DNA of 64,000 nt from the NCBI RefSeq assembly GCF_018139145.2, contig NC_059482.1, positions 7,307,294 to 7,371,293 of the forward strand. The letters run 5' to 3'. Numbering within the stretch: position 1 is the first letter of the stretch; the number at the start of each line of letters is the position of its first letter. The notes beneath the pieces are model-generated. The model was not told where the DNA came from. It ran no database searches and saw only the letters and a program-made list of their open reading frames with translations. Of the stretch, positions 1 through 13,000 are shown piece by piece. A program made the translations under genes and the position numbers. Source of the stretch: Gymnogyps californianus (lineage: Eukaryota > Chordata > Aves > Accipitriformes > Cathartidae).

Positions 1-1065
1 CTACAGGGTGCCAATTCTGACTTTTAATCAGGACTATCAATTGTGCTAATACTACGCACCTCTATACCAGGAAAGAAGCACAAAACTAGCCTGTTGTATC
101 TACATTTTATCTTTTGTACCCACTGGTTCTCTGCCTCATTGGTCTATTGCGAGGTGAAAAAGTATGTGAAAATGCAGGATCACCAAAAGGGATTTTAACA
201 GACTTAACAGAGCAGAATTCCACCCCTTTGTAACCCTCACACTAAGAGATCTTCTGAGACTTTGCATGTCACTCTGAGGAATGCATAAGTTTGACAGGAA
301 GCCTGTCAACTGTACTACCTTGGGGTGCCCCTTTGAGAAATTTCTTGTTTTATGCCCAGCTACACAATCTAGTGTTTTGACAGATACAAGATGAAGGGAA
401 AACATTATTCTCCTCTGTCTGACAAGTAAAATCAAAAAGACATTTTTTACTACGATTTTCTTATCAATTCTAAAGTTTTGCCACCTGTATCAACATCAAT
501 ATCTAAAAACAGTTAGACAAAGTATTTGAAAGCATGTAAATAGAAACACACATGATGACTTCAAAAGGCAACAGGACGATTCTAATCTGAACACAAACAA
601 ACAAAATCTAAGGATCTGAAATTAAAACAGACATCACATGCTCTGATATCAATCCCTGGCAGAGGATAAAAACCCAGGCAGATAGAAACACACCAGAGAA
701 CTCCAAAACCTGGATAACTTACAGATCCACTGAAAATATCTTAGTGCATTACAGTGAGCTACTACATATGCAGATAATAGCTGAGTACATCCTTCTGTTA
801 AGACCTTTATTCTTTTTCACTTAATTTACTTTGCTCACAATAGATGTCCGAGTATGAACATGGACTAACAAAGCTTATGTCGCTTATAAAGAAATAGGGA
901 GATGCTTGCTATCTTGTCCCTTGTAGTGGACAGATGGAATATCTGGAATAAACAATTCCCAAACTCACAAGTGTAATCTCTTCCCATAAATATGACCAGC
1001 CCAGTGTCTTTCATAGTATTTTGCCAGATACTATACAACCCTTACTCAGGAAAATAAAAGATTAC
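1..1065 (-). other. VAT1L: VAT1L intron 4 (partial)
   Basis: AT-rich intronic sequence with no recognisable VAT1L exon 5 or other gene. The 99-codon open frame at 136-435 has no recognisable similarity. Confidence 0.7.
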
Positions 1066-4000
1066 CTTTTTACTTCTTGAACATAGTCTGCATTTCTGTC
1101 AAACAGGTGAGTTACTGAGTCTTTGATTGCTTCATGTTTGAAAGATGAAGCTGTTCCAAAAACAGTAACATTGGGAATAGTTGAACAGAGCTGAGCAACA
1201 GCTTGACCCTGCAAACACATTATTATGTTAGTTCACTGACATGGAAATTGGTTGACAGACTTTGCAGCTGCCAATTCACTCATGACACAGCAAAATCCAA
1301 GACCAAACATGTGCAAGGACTTCCCAAACTAATTTCTTGCCAGTGCCATGCCGTTCAGCCACAGGAAGAAAAATACACTTAAATCAAAAGGATATTCTGA
1401 AGACAAAGCAACTGCAGCGATAAAAATAATTTAATGTATAAAAATTGGACTGGAAAAGAGATGTTCTTGATCTTTTAACAAAGGCAGTATAATTTAAGGG
1501 AAACGGCATTAAGTTATGAGGACCACCAAAAATGATTACTCAAAGAGTGCCAGAGAAATATTTCTCATTTGCTACTTGCATCCTATATGCACTTCCCCCA
1601 GAGCCCCTTGAGTAATGTCGGCAGTCCTCTTTGCACTTCATACCTCAGAACAGTGTTGACTGCTTCTGCGTGGGATTCAAATCCTCTCTGCTCACGGGGA
1701 AGGCCTTGCAGCACCTGATGCCAGAACAGAATTTCTGGCAGATAATGTGAAAATACTTGGCTCCTCTGATACTCAGATACAGCTTTTATGCTTCAGGTTT
1801 TTGCAGTCCTGATACAGAAGGTCTAGTGTAGTCAGGCCCAGGACAGCATGTAGTCTACCGTTCCTAAGCAATCACATTTTCTTATGGTTTCAGTGGGAGA
1901 CAGCAAGTTGGTATAACAAATACTGCATAGTAAAGCAAATCTGGCTTACCTCTTATTAATAAGAAGAATTATCACTGATTACTCAAAAGGCAGAAATAGC
2001 CTTGAGTCACACTAACAGGTCTGGTTAGGCCAGTGCCCCAACCTCAAAACTGATCAACAGCAAAGGGAATAAAATGGCCTAGAGCATGTATAGGAAAATC
2101 ATTCTCCTAGTGTATCCCTCCTGTGACTGGGCAGGAATCCCGTGGAGTCAATCAGATGCTATGTCAGTGTTTAGGTAGGACTTGGGGCGTTAGAGAATTT
2201 GTGCATTCAAATGTCTGTACTTCGACTTTCTAGCTTCAGGCCCCAGAAGGCTTTAACTTCTCTAAGTTTTAACCTCTAATTTCTTGTGGCTGAGAGAAGG
2301 GAAGCACTGCATAAATGCTGAGCCATCTAGATTTCAAAGAAGATCCTAACAGGTCATCTTTCTACAGCCCTGGGTTTTGTTTTACTCTTAATACACTAAG
2401 AAATAGAAGACAGGCTTTTGGTAGCCACATCCTGCCTCTTGTTGTAACCACATTATTCCACTAGAGCTAGCACAGTTTCATGGATGTGCCCAGAAGCAAG
2501 AAATGGCACCGTCATTCTAAAAATAATGTCTGATGGAATTCAGCAGATTCTTACCTATATTTACAGCCAGAAGATTGTCATTTGTAAACTGTATGCATGA
2601 CCAGTAAAATCATCCATGGATAAACACATTTCTGTTCATTCCAACCAGAAACCCTGATTATTAGTATGTAAATACCAGTAATCAGTGCTTTGGTTTTATT
2701 TACAGTAGAATAATTAGATAACCCTGCATACCCTGGGGGTCTTGGCATCCTCACATATAATGCTGAATCTAATTGCTAGTGACAATCCTCTGAGCTGAAC
2801 ATCGCAAGAGAGGACAATATTATTATTTATATATGGTGGCATCCAGGAGTTTCAGATTGGTTTCCTACTGGATTAGTCAGTAAACAGCTACACAGCAAGG
2901 CACGTTTTATGTGATCCTTTGGACAGGTACCAATAGACACAGAGAAGAGAGCAGGAGAAGGGATGCATTCTCATTCTTACTTTAAAGATGAGAAGTGGAA
3001 TAGCACAGCAAATTGAACCACCTGTCCAACAGCTCAGAGAAACTTACAGCAGGACCCAGGTATGAATGCGTAGCATGGTAATCCAATACCAAACATAAAT
3101 GACCTTTTCTTTTTAAAATCATCCACCATTTTCCTGGGTTGGAATCCCTCATCTCTTAGAAATCATAGGAAAATCCATTCCTGAGGGGCCTCATCTCACA
3201 AGCCGTAATGTCTTCAGGGAGGAGAAAACGTTTCACTGTTCTCATACTTCATTTCTCTATTACTTACCATTCTGAAGCCCAGGTTCCAGCCTCCACAAAT
3301 ATTGTAACATAAAATTACAAGAAAAAAAATTAATCTGGATTTTGGATCTCTCCTTTTCTTAGTCATTTTCACTAGCAATCCTCTTTTCTCACTTTCTGTG
3401 TCTCCCAGAAAACCATCACCCACAGTGATTTAGATAAGTCCGTATTTTATAACGTATGCTAGTTGACTGAAATTCTGATATTATTGATCTATTCTCTAAT
3501 TAGTTTTCTGCATTTTCTAACTTGGGAAGACGAGGGATAATGAGTATGTCCTGAATCAAAAACATTGAATGTTTAAAGGTCAAATATTAGAGCAGAAAAC
3601 ATGTTGATTTTTTTCCTGCAGAAGATGATTAACATTGAACAAACTGACAGTCAGATGAATAGGAAAAATGCACAAAAACCCCAGGATGTGTATAACCTAT
3701 TTTCCTCCCAACTCAAACTCATTAGTACACCCCTCCCTCCCCCCATAGAGATAAGCTTATCTAAAATCCCAGATCAGAATACTTTCCAGCTTTCTGTAGA
3801 TATTTAAAGCCTAAAACTGACTCATATGACCAGTACTTTTATAATTGGATGAACAACATCACTGAAGTATTTTGAGGCAACTCCACAAAACATTCTTCTA
3901 CAGCTTTCTGAAGATCTTAATTTGACATTGACTTGTACTTATTTTTGTGCAAAGTATTCTTCGTACTTGTATCTCAGAAATCTAGGAGTAAAGGCTGATA

Positions 4001-7000
4001 TTGGACTTTTCATGCTTTCCCCACCAAAATAGGCGAATTGAACTCAACCTATGAACTCAAACATTTCACTAATTTCTGTGGAATTCGACTAAGCTCCAAA
4101 ACAGCACTGTGGCTACGCAAGTCACTTTTAAGTCTCTCTTCTAATCCCTCAAGTCATCTAGCTACCTCTGGATTAGTAGCTAGTGCTTAGAGGGCTATAC
4201 ATTTTAATTGCAAGTATGCGAGGCCCCGGTGTTCAGAATGTCCACAGTTCACAAATGAAGTATGCACAAAGGGTTCTGCAGCTGGAAGGAAGCACATCCT
4301 CCTCCCGGGCCGTGGAGGGGCAGGCGAGGTACCCATGCCGGCTCCTGTCCCCCTGCACACTCCCACCAGGAAGAACCCTTTGATCACAGGGGCACACAAG
4401 CCCTGACCTGTCTTTTGGATTCCAAAGCCATTCCCCTCCTAAAAACTACTTTGTGGTAGACAGAGACAAAAGGGCTTTCTGTCTCCTCCCTGCCCAGACA
4501 AAACCACATCATCTCTGGTACCAGCTTTCACCGTGGAGACCACATGGGTATGGAAGGAGGCACCACGTTATCAGAAATAGTCTATGAACTCTAAAACCTT
4601 CCAAGAGGGTGTCTAATTAGATAGGCATGTGTCCTGTGTTTGGCTGGGATAGAGTTAATTTTCTTCTTAGCAGCTGGTACAGCGTTTTGGATTTAGTGTG
4701 AGAATACTGTTGATAACACACTGATGTTTTAGTTGTTGCTGAGTAGCACTTATCCTAAGTTAAGGACTTTTCAGTTTCCCATGCGCTGCCAGCAAGCAGG
4801 TGTGCAAGAAGCTGGGAGGGAGCACAGCCAGGACAGCTGACCCGAACTAGCCAAAGGGGTATTCCATACAATAGAACATCATGCCCAGTATACAAACTGG
4901 AGGCAGTTGGCCGGGAGGGGCAGATTGCTGCTCCGGCATCAGTCAGTGAGTGGTGAGCAATTGCATTGTGCATCACTTGTCTTTTCTTGGGTTTTATTTC
5001 TCTCTCTTTTTTGGCTATATTCCTTGTCATTACAATTATTATTACATTTTTATTATTATTAGTTATTAATATATTTTATTTTACTTTCGTTATTAAATTG
5101 TTCTTATCTCAACCCACGAGTTTTACTTTTTTTTTTTCCCCCGATCCTCCTCCCCATCCCACGGGGAGGGGTGAGGCGCTGCATGGTGCTTAGTTACTGG
5201 CTGGGGTTAAACCACAACAGCATGATTTGAAAAATGAAAATAAAACTCTTCACACATCTAATTTTTCGTATATGATGCAAATTTCTACATGTAAGTACTG
5301 ACTAGATTCTTGCTTCCTGAACCTGGGAAAATTAATAAGTGGCAAAAAATAATTCTCACTTGGACAATTAATTTTACCTTTAACAGGATTTAGCAGTCTT
5401 TGAAAAAAATGATCAATTGCTTCACTGAAGCGATAGACATGGTTACAAAATATTCCCTTCAAATGGAATTAATCTCCTTTAAGAGATATATATTTTATAT
5501 AGTACTTATCATGCAGAACTCCACACGGTGAGTCCTCAAAGAAATTAATAACTTGGATTAAAGCATTCTGTGGAAATGAAGCATGTCTCCTAATACCGGA
5601 TTTGGCACAGAAGTCTTGTGTCTCTTTAGCTTCAAAGTCTGTTTGATGGATTCCTTTTCAAGGTATCCTATCAATTTATAAAACCAGTATGTTGAACCTA
5701 ATCTACACATATGATTATTACAGAATTTATTATAAATGGATATCCTTATAGTAGTATATCCAGTAAAAAGATTGAGATTTCTTTACATTCCTTTGCTTTA
5801 AAACCCAACTTTAAACCTGCAGGACTGGAAACTTCTCACACTGACATAATCACATAAAAGAACAGAAAAGTAGATTTTTTAAGAAGTAAAAATGAAATAG
5901 ACTGTTCTGTGCATTTAAACAATTTCAAAGTAAAAAAAAAGTCATTGACATTTAAAAGTCAATATAGAAAGCATGAATAGAAGAAAATTTACTAATCTAA
6001 TTAGCTAATTAATACTAACTTAACACTGGATGAAGTATAAATAAGGGGTATAAGTTAGTGGATTTCTGAAAGGGTCTGACCTAATGGCACAAGCCAGACC
6101 TCAGTCTGATGTGCAAACTGTGCACTGAATTACAGCAGTTATAGACCAGCATACTTTCAAGAAAGCATCTTTTCTGCTATTATGTAAACTGAGGCCAGCT
6201 TTATAGCAGGGGCTATAGGAACAAACCATCTAAAAGTTACCAACCTGCAAAATGACATCTATTAGAACCAATAGATATCATAGAAATTATAATTTCTAGG
6301 ATATATTTTTGCAGCCCAAAGGTGCTACAGCATTTAAAAAAAAAAAATCACTCAGAGTTAATCTTGGACAAGAAACCTGTCTGGAACCGAACGTGAGGAG
6401 AATCCCCATTTCCAAAATGCTTTGATGCCACATAACCATATCTGAAGGCGGTATGAAGTACACAAACATAGTAAAAGAACTGCAAGAGAAGACATCTACT
6501 AATCTCCTGGCATCAAGGAAAACTTTTCTCTGGTGTTAGAAGTCAGATACACAACACTCCATCTCCTGAAGGTGTCATTTTTCCAATTACAGCAGAGGAA
6601 ATTGGAAACCAAACACTAAAGTGAACATCGCAGAGTGGACAAAGTGAAGTGTGATTCTTGAACAAGCATAAGGCAGCATCTGCTACACTCAGTGCACCAC
6701 AAATAAGTTTTGGAGTAGAGGGAGGGGAAGAAAGAGTCACCATGAGATAACGATCTCTTTCACCCTCAAAACCTCTTATTTTCTGCAACAATTAGCAGGG
6801 TGTGTTTTTTCCTACCCGCTTGCAAAATTGTGCGGCTGAGATGCATCCAAAACTCAGAACTGAATCTCCATCTAGTACAAACCCTCTTTAGTTTAATGGA
6901 GCTACGACAACATATCCCAGCCGAGATCCTTGCCCAGAGGGTATAAGCTCTATCTGAAAAGGTAGAACAGCCAAGGAAGAGTTAAGCACTGCCAGTCCGT

Positions 7001-10000
7001 GAGGTGACTCAGCAGGGGATTCAGGGAAAGGACAAGTCCTCTGGGGAGTGCAGGGCTTGGAGAGGCAAAAAGAAAGACCTTCAGAGACTGCAGCCTGCTT
7101 TGGTCAGGGAAATTGCTTTTTGTGTATGACTTGCCAGGCTTTTGTGTTTGATTAACAGATTATGCTCTGAGGCAGTGTCTGGAAATAGACTCAGGCATGG
7201 CACTGAGACTCTCCTGAGCTGCTAAGGGAGCACATCCATTGCTTTAGAGGCATTCAGTGGCACAGGGCAGCTCAGCATCGAGATACCCTGTCTGGCTTTA
7301 AGTGAGATAGCTTGGGTACTTAAAGCAGCCTAGTCTTGGTTACACAGAGCTCTGTGTGAGCTGATTTATTCCCTTCCTCGGCTGCTGGAGATGAAATAAG
7401 AGGAAAGCACTTCATCAAATGCAGAACGGCTATGAACTGCTAATATGAAAGTAGCAAGTGCAGACCTGGGAAGTACCAGGTAAAGATTTCAGCAAAGGGG
7501 GAAGTATTAATGCCATTGTACAGTATGCTGGCCAGGACCATCAGAAGAGCAGAGTAAATTCTAATTATTCACATTCAGGAAGGACTGACTCAAACACAAG
7601 AGTGCTATTTAATGTGCTCCTACCTGCTAGGTGCAGACAGACCTAAATTCAGTCTAGCCATACAATGTTTAAAAGGATCAGGGATGCTGAGAGACCTATT
7701 TTAAAAGGCTCTGGCTTTCATACCAGCTTACTGCTGCTTTGCTGCCAACCAGCTCAGAGCCCAGAAAATGTGTATGTATCTGCCTGGACCAGTGTCTGCA
7801 GGATGACCAAGGAAACAGACATCTGACCTTACAAAAAAGGGGTATGAACAAACCAGCCTGCTTTCAGCCTGAAAAATACAACAGGCCAAGGAGGGATTTG
7901 ATTCTGAGCTTGTTCTAGCCATAAACACATATACATCCTACCAAAAAGATCTGAAAGAAGTGCCCCAACAGGAAAGAATAGCTAATTTTAATTAATGGAC
8001 AATATCAGCAAAAGAACAAAGATGCATCAACTGGCCACAAATAGTCTGGAAATTGAGAAAGATTTCTCACCGAGCAAGACAGAGCAGAGAGAATTTGAAG
8101 GGATAAACACATAGGTATTTTTTTTAAGAAGAAATTTGATAATTCTCTTGAAAGGCTTCCTATATGCTGCCTGTGATAGGGGGTGACTAGATTTACTAAG
8201 GAGTGCCAGTTCTTTGTCAGATAAAATTGAATCACTTCAGTGATTCAGTTTGGAACACATCCTCAAATATTTGCAATTTATGCAGGGGAGACACAATAAA
8301 AAAAGAGGGTTCCTGCCAAGCAGTAACCAATCCTGCCAGGATGACCTAAATCTGTTGCCAAGTCAGATTTACCCTTCAAATTCAAACACGAGAGCTGCAT
8401 CTGTAACTTACTCTGCTTGGACTTCCTCTGCTGGTGAGCCTGAAAGGGAAGGTCAGATCACAGCTTCAGGATAGCAATCGATACTCCTGCATGAAAGGCA
8501 GCTTAATTTTAGCATCTGTAATATCGAAATGCTAAAGAACTGGCTAACAATTCTGCCTTGTGTCTGAGGGGTTAAGTGATGGAACGTTTACACAATCTTG
8601 GTAAATGACCAAAGTTTTGTGCTCTAAATATTCAGAATAGGAAGTACATAAAGAGTGAACAAATAAGCAAATGGGCATAATGGCTGTCTCTCAACAAATC
8701 TAAATCCCTGAAAGAATTCATTTGCCAGGTAGCTATCAGAGATAGAGACCGGATTTATTAAAGCCAGAAGAGAAAAGCCTAAGTCTTTTTGCTTCAGGTT
8801 TTTTTGCTTTTTTTAATACAACAGTCCTGTATTTATACTAATTCAGCTAATCCAGGATACAGTTTACAAGTTTACATTAACAATTTTAAGAGCAACTATA
8901 CACACAGACAAGCCTGTGCTGTGACTTGCACTGAATGCACTGACTTAAACAGTCTTCATTTTAAAGAACTAATTGCTTCATACAGCAGACCATTCCCAGC
9001 GGGGTGCGTGCTACTGCTCAGTTTTCTCAGTGTATTTTCTTCAGTTGCCACTTTGCTTCACTTTAAAAAAAAGACGTGGGAGTATATTTGTGAAGGGAGC
9101 TACTCTACCATTGTCTTCCAGTCATTTCAAACATTAATTACAGTGTTTTACAGTTAAGATAGGCCAATATATGTCCTACAGTAAGTCATATGTTCTTGCA
9201 AACTCATATTTCTGAGCATTAATTTCTATGTATGGATAACAGGAAGTTTCTGAAGTTCAGTGTTAGCTGACTTTCTCCTTATTTTAGCAATCAGTTCAGA
9301 AGGACACTTAAACACTTTCGTATCTTTAAGCATTTAAACTCTATTTGTATTACACAATTATATCTTTTGTTAATTATCAAACTGCCCTGCTACTCAATAT
9401 AACGGTTTAAGCAGAAGTGTTAAGCGTCCTGCCAAGCACAGGCCTGAAAGGCAGCGTATGACAACCGTTGTCCTTGTTAGATCTTGGTCAGCAGCAGCTT
9501 GAGCAATGATAACAGAATGCTTTGCAAGGTATTAATTTCTCGTCGAAGTCTGATTGAAACATGCAATGCAACTGTGAGCCTGTACCATGCTTTCCTAGAA
9601 GGCCTCTAAAATTTCTCCAGCCTACTTCGCTGTCCAGGCCGAGAGCTGAGTCAGTCTCTCTTAACCGCCCCTATCTCAAGGGGGAAAAAGAGACAGGAAA
9701 ACCAAACCAGCCCCCAAAGCGGCCCCCTTTCCAAACAATCAAAATCAACAAGCCGGCCCTAGGAAATAACAGCAAATACAATCTCTCCTTTCAAACCCCC
9801 TTTCTAAGCACTGCAGCAGGTCCTCCTCTTCAGATGGAAGGCTACAATATACCAACAGTGTCAGAAGCAGAGTTTGTGAGTGTCCACCTCTCTCCCCCTG
9901 GTTCAGAGAGACAAGGTGCTTCCCTACAACTAGCCGTGTTTCCTACCATGAACAGGGAAGATTGCATGATGCCCTGACCCTTCAGCTGAGTGGGCGGCAG

Positions 10001-13000
10001 GGAGGGTACTCATTTGGTATACAGACCAGGATTCAACTCTCTGTAACAGAGACCGGTATGTGAGACTTTGTTTGAGATAAGTTATCTTGATACATTTCCT
10101 TTTTCTCTACATCATCTTCTGATGTCCCCTGGAGCTTCTGGAAATAAGTAAACTGACTTATCTAAAGCATCCTGTCAGACATTAAAGGATACCATCACAT
10201 ACTAATCATACCCCAGGCACAAATGGGAAGACAATTGCTATAGTTACCTCACTAACAAAAATATCTATAAACAAAAATAAGACCACAGAAATGAACTGAG
10301 GCAATACTTAAGTAAAGGTCCTAGGGAATTTTCCCTGACTCAATTTATTGAAAAAGCTGCAGGATCCTCCTAAAGGGGGCTGGGGAGCCAGAACAAAGAA
10401 CCTCACAAACATTTTTGAAGCAACAAGTTCTTTTTCATAAACCGCCTGAAGCAGCTAAAATAATGATCTCGCATAATGAGAAAGGAACAATTACAAACTT
10501 CTAGTCCCACAGGGAGCCTATTGTCTCATTAAAGTGTTCTGGAACTTCTATGACATTTAGAAACAAACTGGACAGGTTTCCCACTTGCTGAAAGTGGGAA
10601 TAGGCCTTCTATCTATTAAAGCAACAGCACAAAAAAATACCTCTTCCCATAGCGATTTCAGTGCCAGTTTTCTGTTTTATTAACTAAGAACTTTGTGAGA
10701 ATGATTTGTTGGATTGAGGCTATTAAATTTTTCAAAGGATTAACAGACAGATTATTAGACTGGTTTAAAGAGTAACCCCTCTGAAATCTTTATGTCTAGT
10801 TAGCAGAAAGGAAAAAATTCCATGCATCTCCAGAGTGATATTTTACCTGTAAGACCTATCAAGCAATGGGAAGCGTCTTTCCTTTCCAATTCTAGCTATA
10901 CATGCTCTTCCCTTACAAGGAAGAACAGGCTGCATGAGGCGCTCTCCCTTGTGACAGAGCGATCAGCACCCTGGCTTGCAGGCCAGCCAGCCCTGTCTCC
11001 CTCTTACGTACAGTCCCCCCTGGATCATACACAGACCTTTATCAGTTATTGGCCAACTTGGCTGTTCTTCCTGCATCTCTGCTCTTTCCCTTGGAAACTC
11101 TGTTTTATTTAACTACTTAGCAGGTGATGGATCTGGTTTCTCCTTGTTCTTCTGGCAGCCAACCAGGACCCATCCTTCCTTTACCTTCTCTCAGACAAGG
11201 TCCACAAGCAACCACAGCAGAGGATGAGTCAAAAGCTGCTCATTGAGCATCTGCGATAAAAGAGAGGAAGCCAGCAGCTCCTTACAGGAACAGCCCAGCA
11301 CAGAGATCAGGCACTAGTGAAGAAGACTACATGAGAGTTGGTAGAGCATTAACAGTGCTTCAGGAAGAGAAGGAAGAAATAACAGAGGCGAGTGAGGTTA
11401 GAAAGAGGAAGAGAGAAAGAAATGAAGACATTTAGCAAGGACACTATCTTAATAAGGACAAGGAGTTAATTTTCTCTAGATACATCCATATGCACAAGGA
11501 CTGCTTTTGGGTGTTTTGCTAACTCTGTATGCTCAGCCTGGGTCTGTAGAGTGTCAGCTGGGCAAATGGCCTTACAGCTAAAGCTGAGCCTTTGATTCCT
11601 GTAGAATATACAATCCCCCTGAATGTGTGGCCTCATGTTGCTTTAACAGCCCTAAATTCCACATGAAAAGATTTAATATTAAAGAACAATAAAGTCAGCC
11701 ATAGCGCTCTAGGTTGTACTGTGCCAAAGCATAATACGATTATAAATTCCATTCATTTACAGAAGTATTCCAAGAGGACCATTTACTGCAAGTAGGATTA
11801 TCGTTAACTAAAAATACTTTGTACAGGGTACTCATGAATTTATTCCTTTGATTACAGCCTTCTTTTATATGAGATCCTGAAAGAAGGTCTAAGGGCATGG
11901 AATTAAGGATAAGGTGTTTGGGGCTGCCCACCAGACCTCAGTAGACAACAGAATATTAATTTAGCATAAATAAGGCATAACAGGAAAACAGAAGAGGTAC
12001 TCCAATTTGAAAGGCTGACATCTGCTAATGTTCTCAGGTCGTAAAATGTCTTATGGAAAAGGACTGCATAATTTCAAATGTAAACAAACTCCCCTGTCAG
12101 TATCTTACTATTTTGCACAAGCTTAAATATTTTCCAAAGAAGAGAGATTTTCCTAAAGGATAGTTCAAGGAACTAGTAACACAAAATGCTGACTTTTTAT
12201 TTCATTGTGTGGCCTGGTATTCCACTGAATTCATCCTACTGTTGCTTTGCCCATGCAACACAATGCCTCCTTACTAATGATCCAAACTATGACATGCAGC
12301 AGCCACCACTGACTCAAATTCAGCATTTGTATATTTTCCTCAGGGTTGGCATGATAATGCTTTTCATTGCTTTCAATCCCTCTACAACAAAGGAAAAAAA
12401 AAAAAGTCTTTCACAGAGAAAGCATCACACACACTCACACACGGTATTTCCAGGAGTATTCCAAGAGGGCCATTTACTGCAAGGAGGATTATGGTTACCT
12501 ACAAATACCTTGTGCAGGCAGTTGATTTATTTATTCCTTTCATTACAGCCTTCTTTTACATAGAAGTACAAGGTGCATAAGTTCAGGAATGCAATGTTTG
12601 GGACAACGCTTGCTCCTTGACCTCTGACAACCAGTTAGGGGTTTTTGGGTAGAGTTTATTGTCAGAACATTTTTATTTCACCAAAGGCTCCTGCCAACCA
12701 TTCACATCATCTTTTTGATGGGAAAAAAAGATGCAGTTCCTCCCACCGCAGTCCCTCACATAGGGAAGTCCGATATCAAATCGGACTGCAGGTTCTGGCT
12801 CATTTCAGAAATTGAGATGTATCAGACTGCTTCAGTTACTTGGTGACAGGAAAGTAAGAAAAGTTCCAACTTACCACCCCACCTCCTGCCGAGTGAACCA
12901 GCACAGACATGCCTTCTCTTAGGTTAGCAACTTCAAAGAGCATCATGTAGGCAGTTACAAAGTTCATGGGAAACGCAGCAGCTTCAGAAAAATTCATGTC

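Larger units (their letters stand above)
1209..12874 (-). other. VAT1L: VAT1L intron 3 (11.7 kb)
   Basis: The intron contains a solo LTR (4630-5219), a possible MIR-like fragment (2975-3075), a direct-repeat pair (11762-11930 and 12451-12615) and a plus-strand open frame of 138 codons at 9561-9977 that I do not recognise. Nothing else in it is supported. Confidence 0.8.

Noticed and set aside
4755..5193. 75- and 91-codon frames around the first LTR
   Set aside because: Internal to the solo LTR at 4630-5219.
12186..12563. 125-codon plus-strand frame
   Set aside because: Runs across the direct-repeat copy B and a CA-rich stretch; no protein features beyond chance hydrophobic runs.
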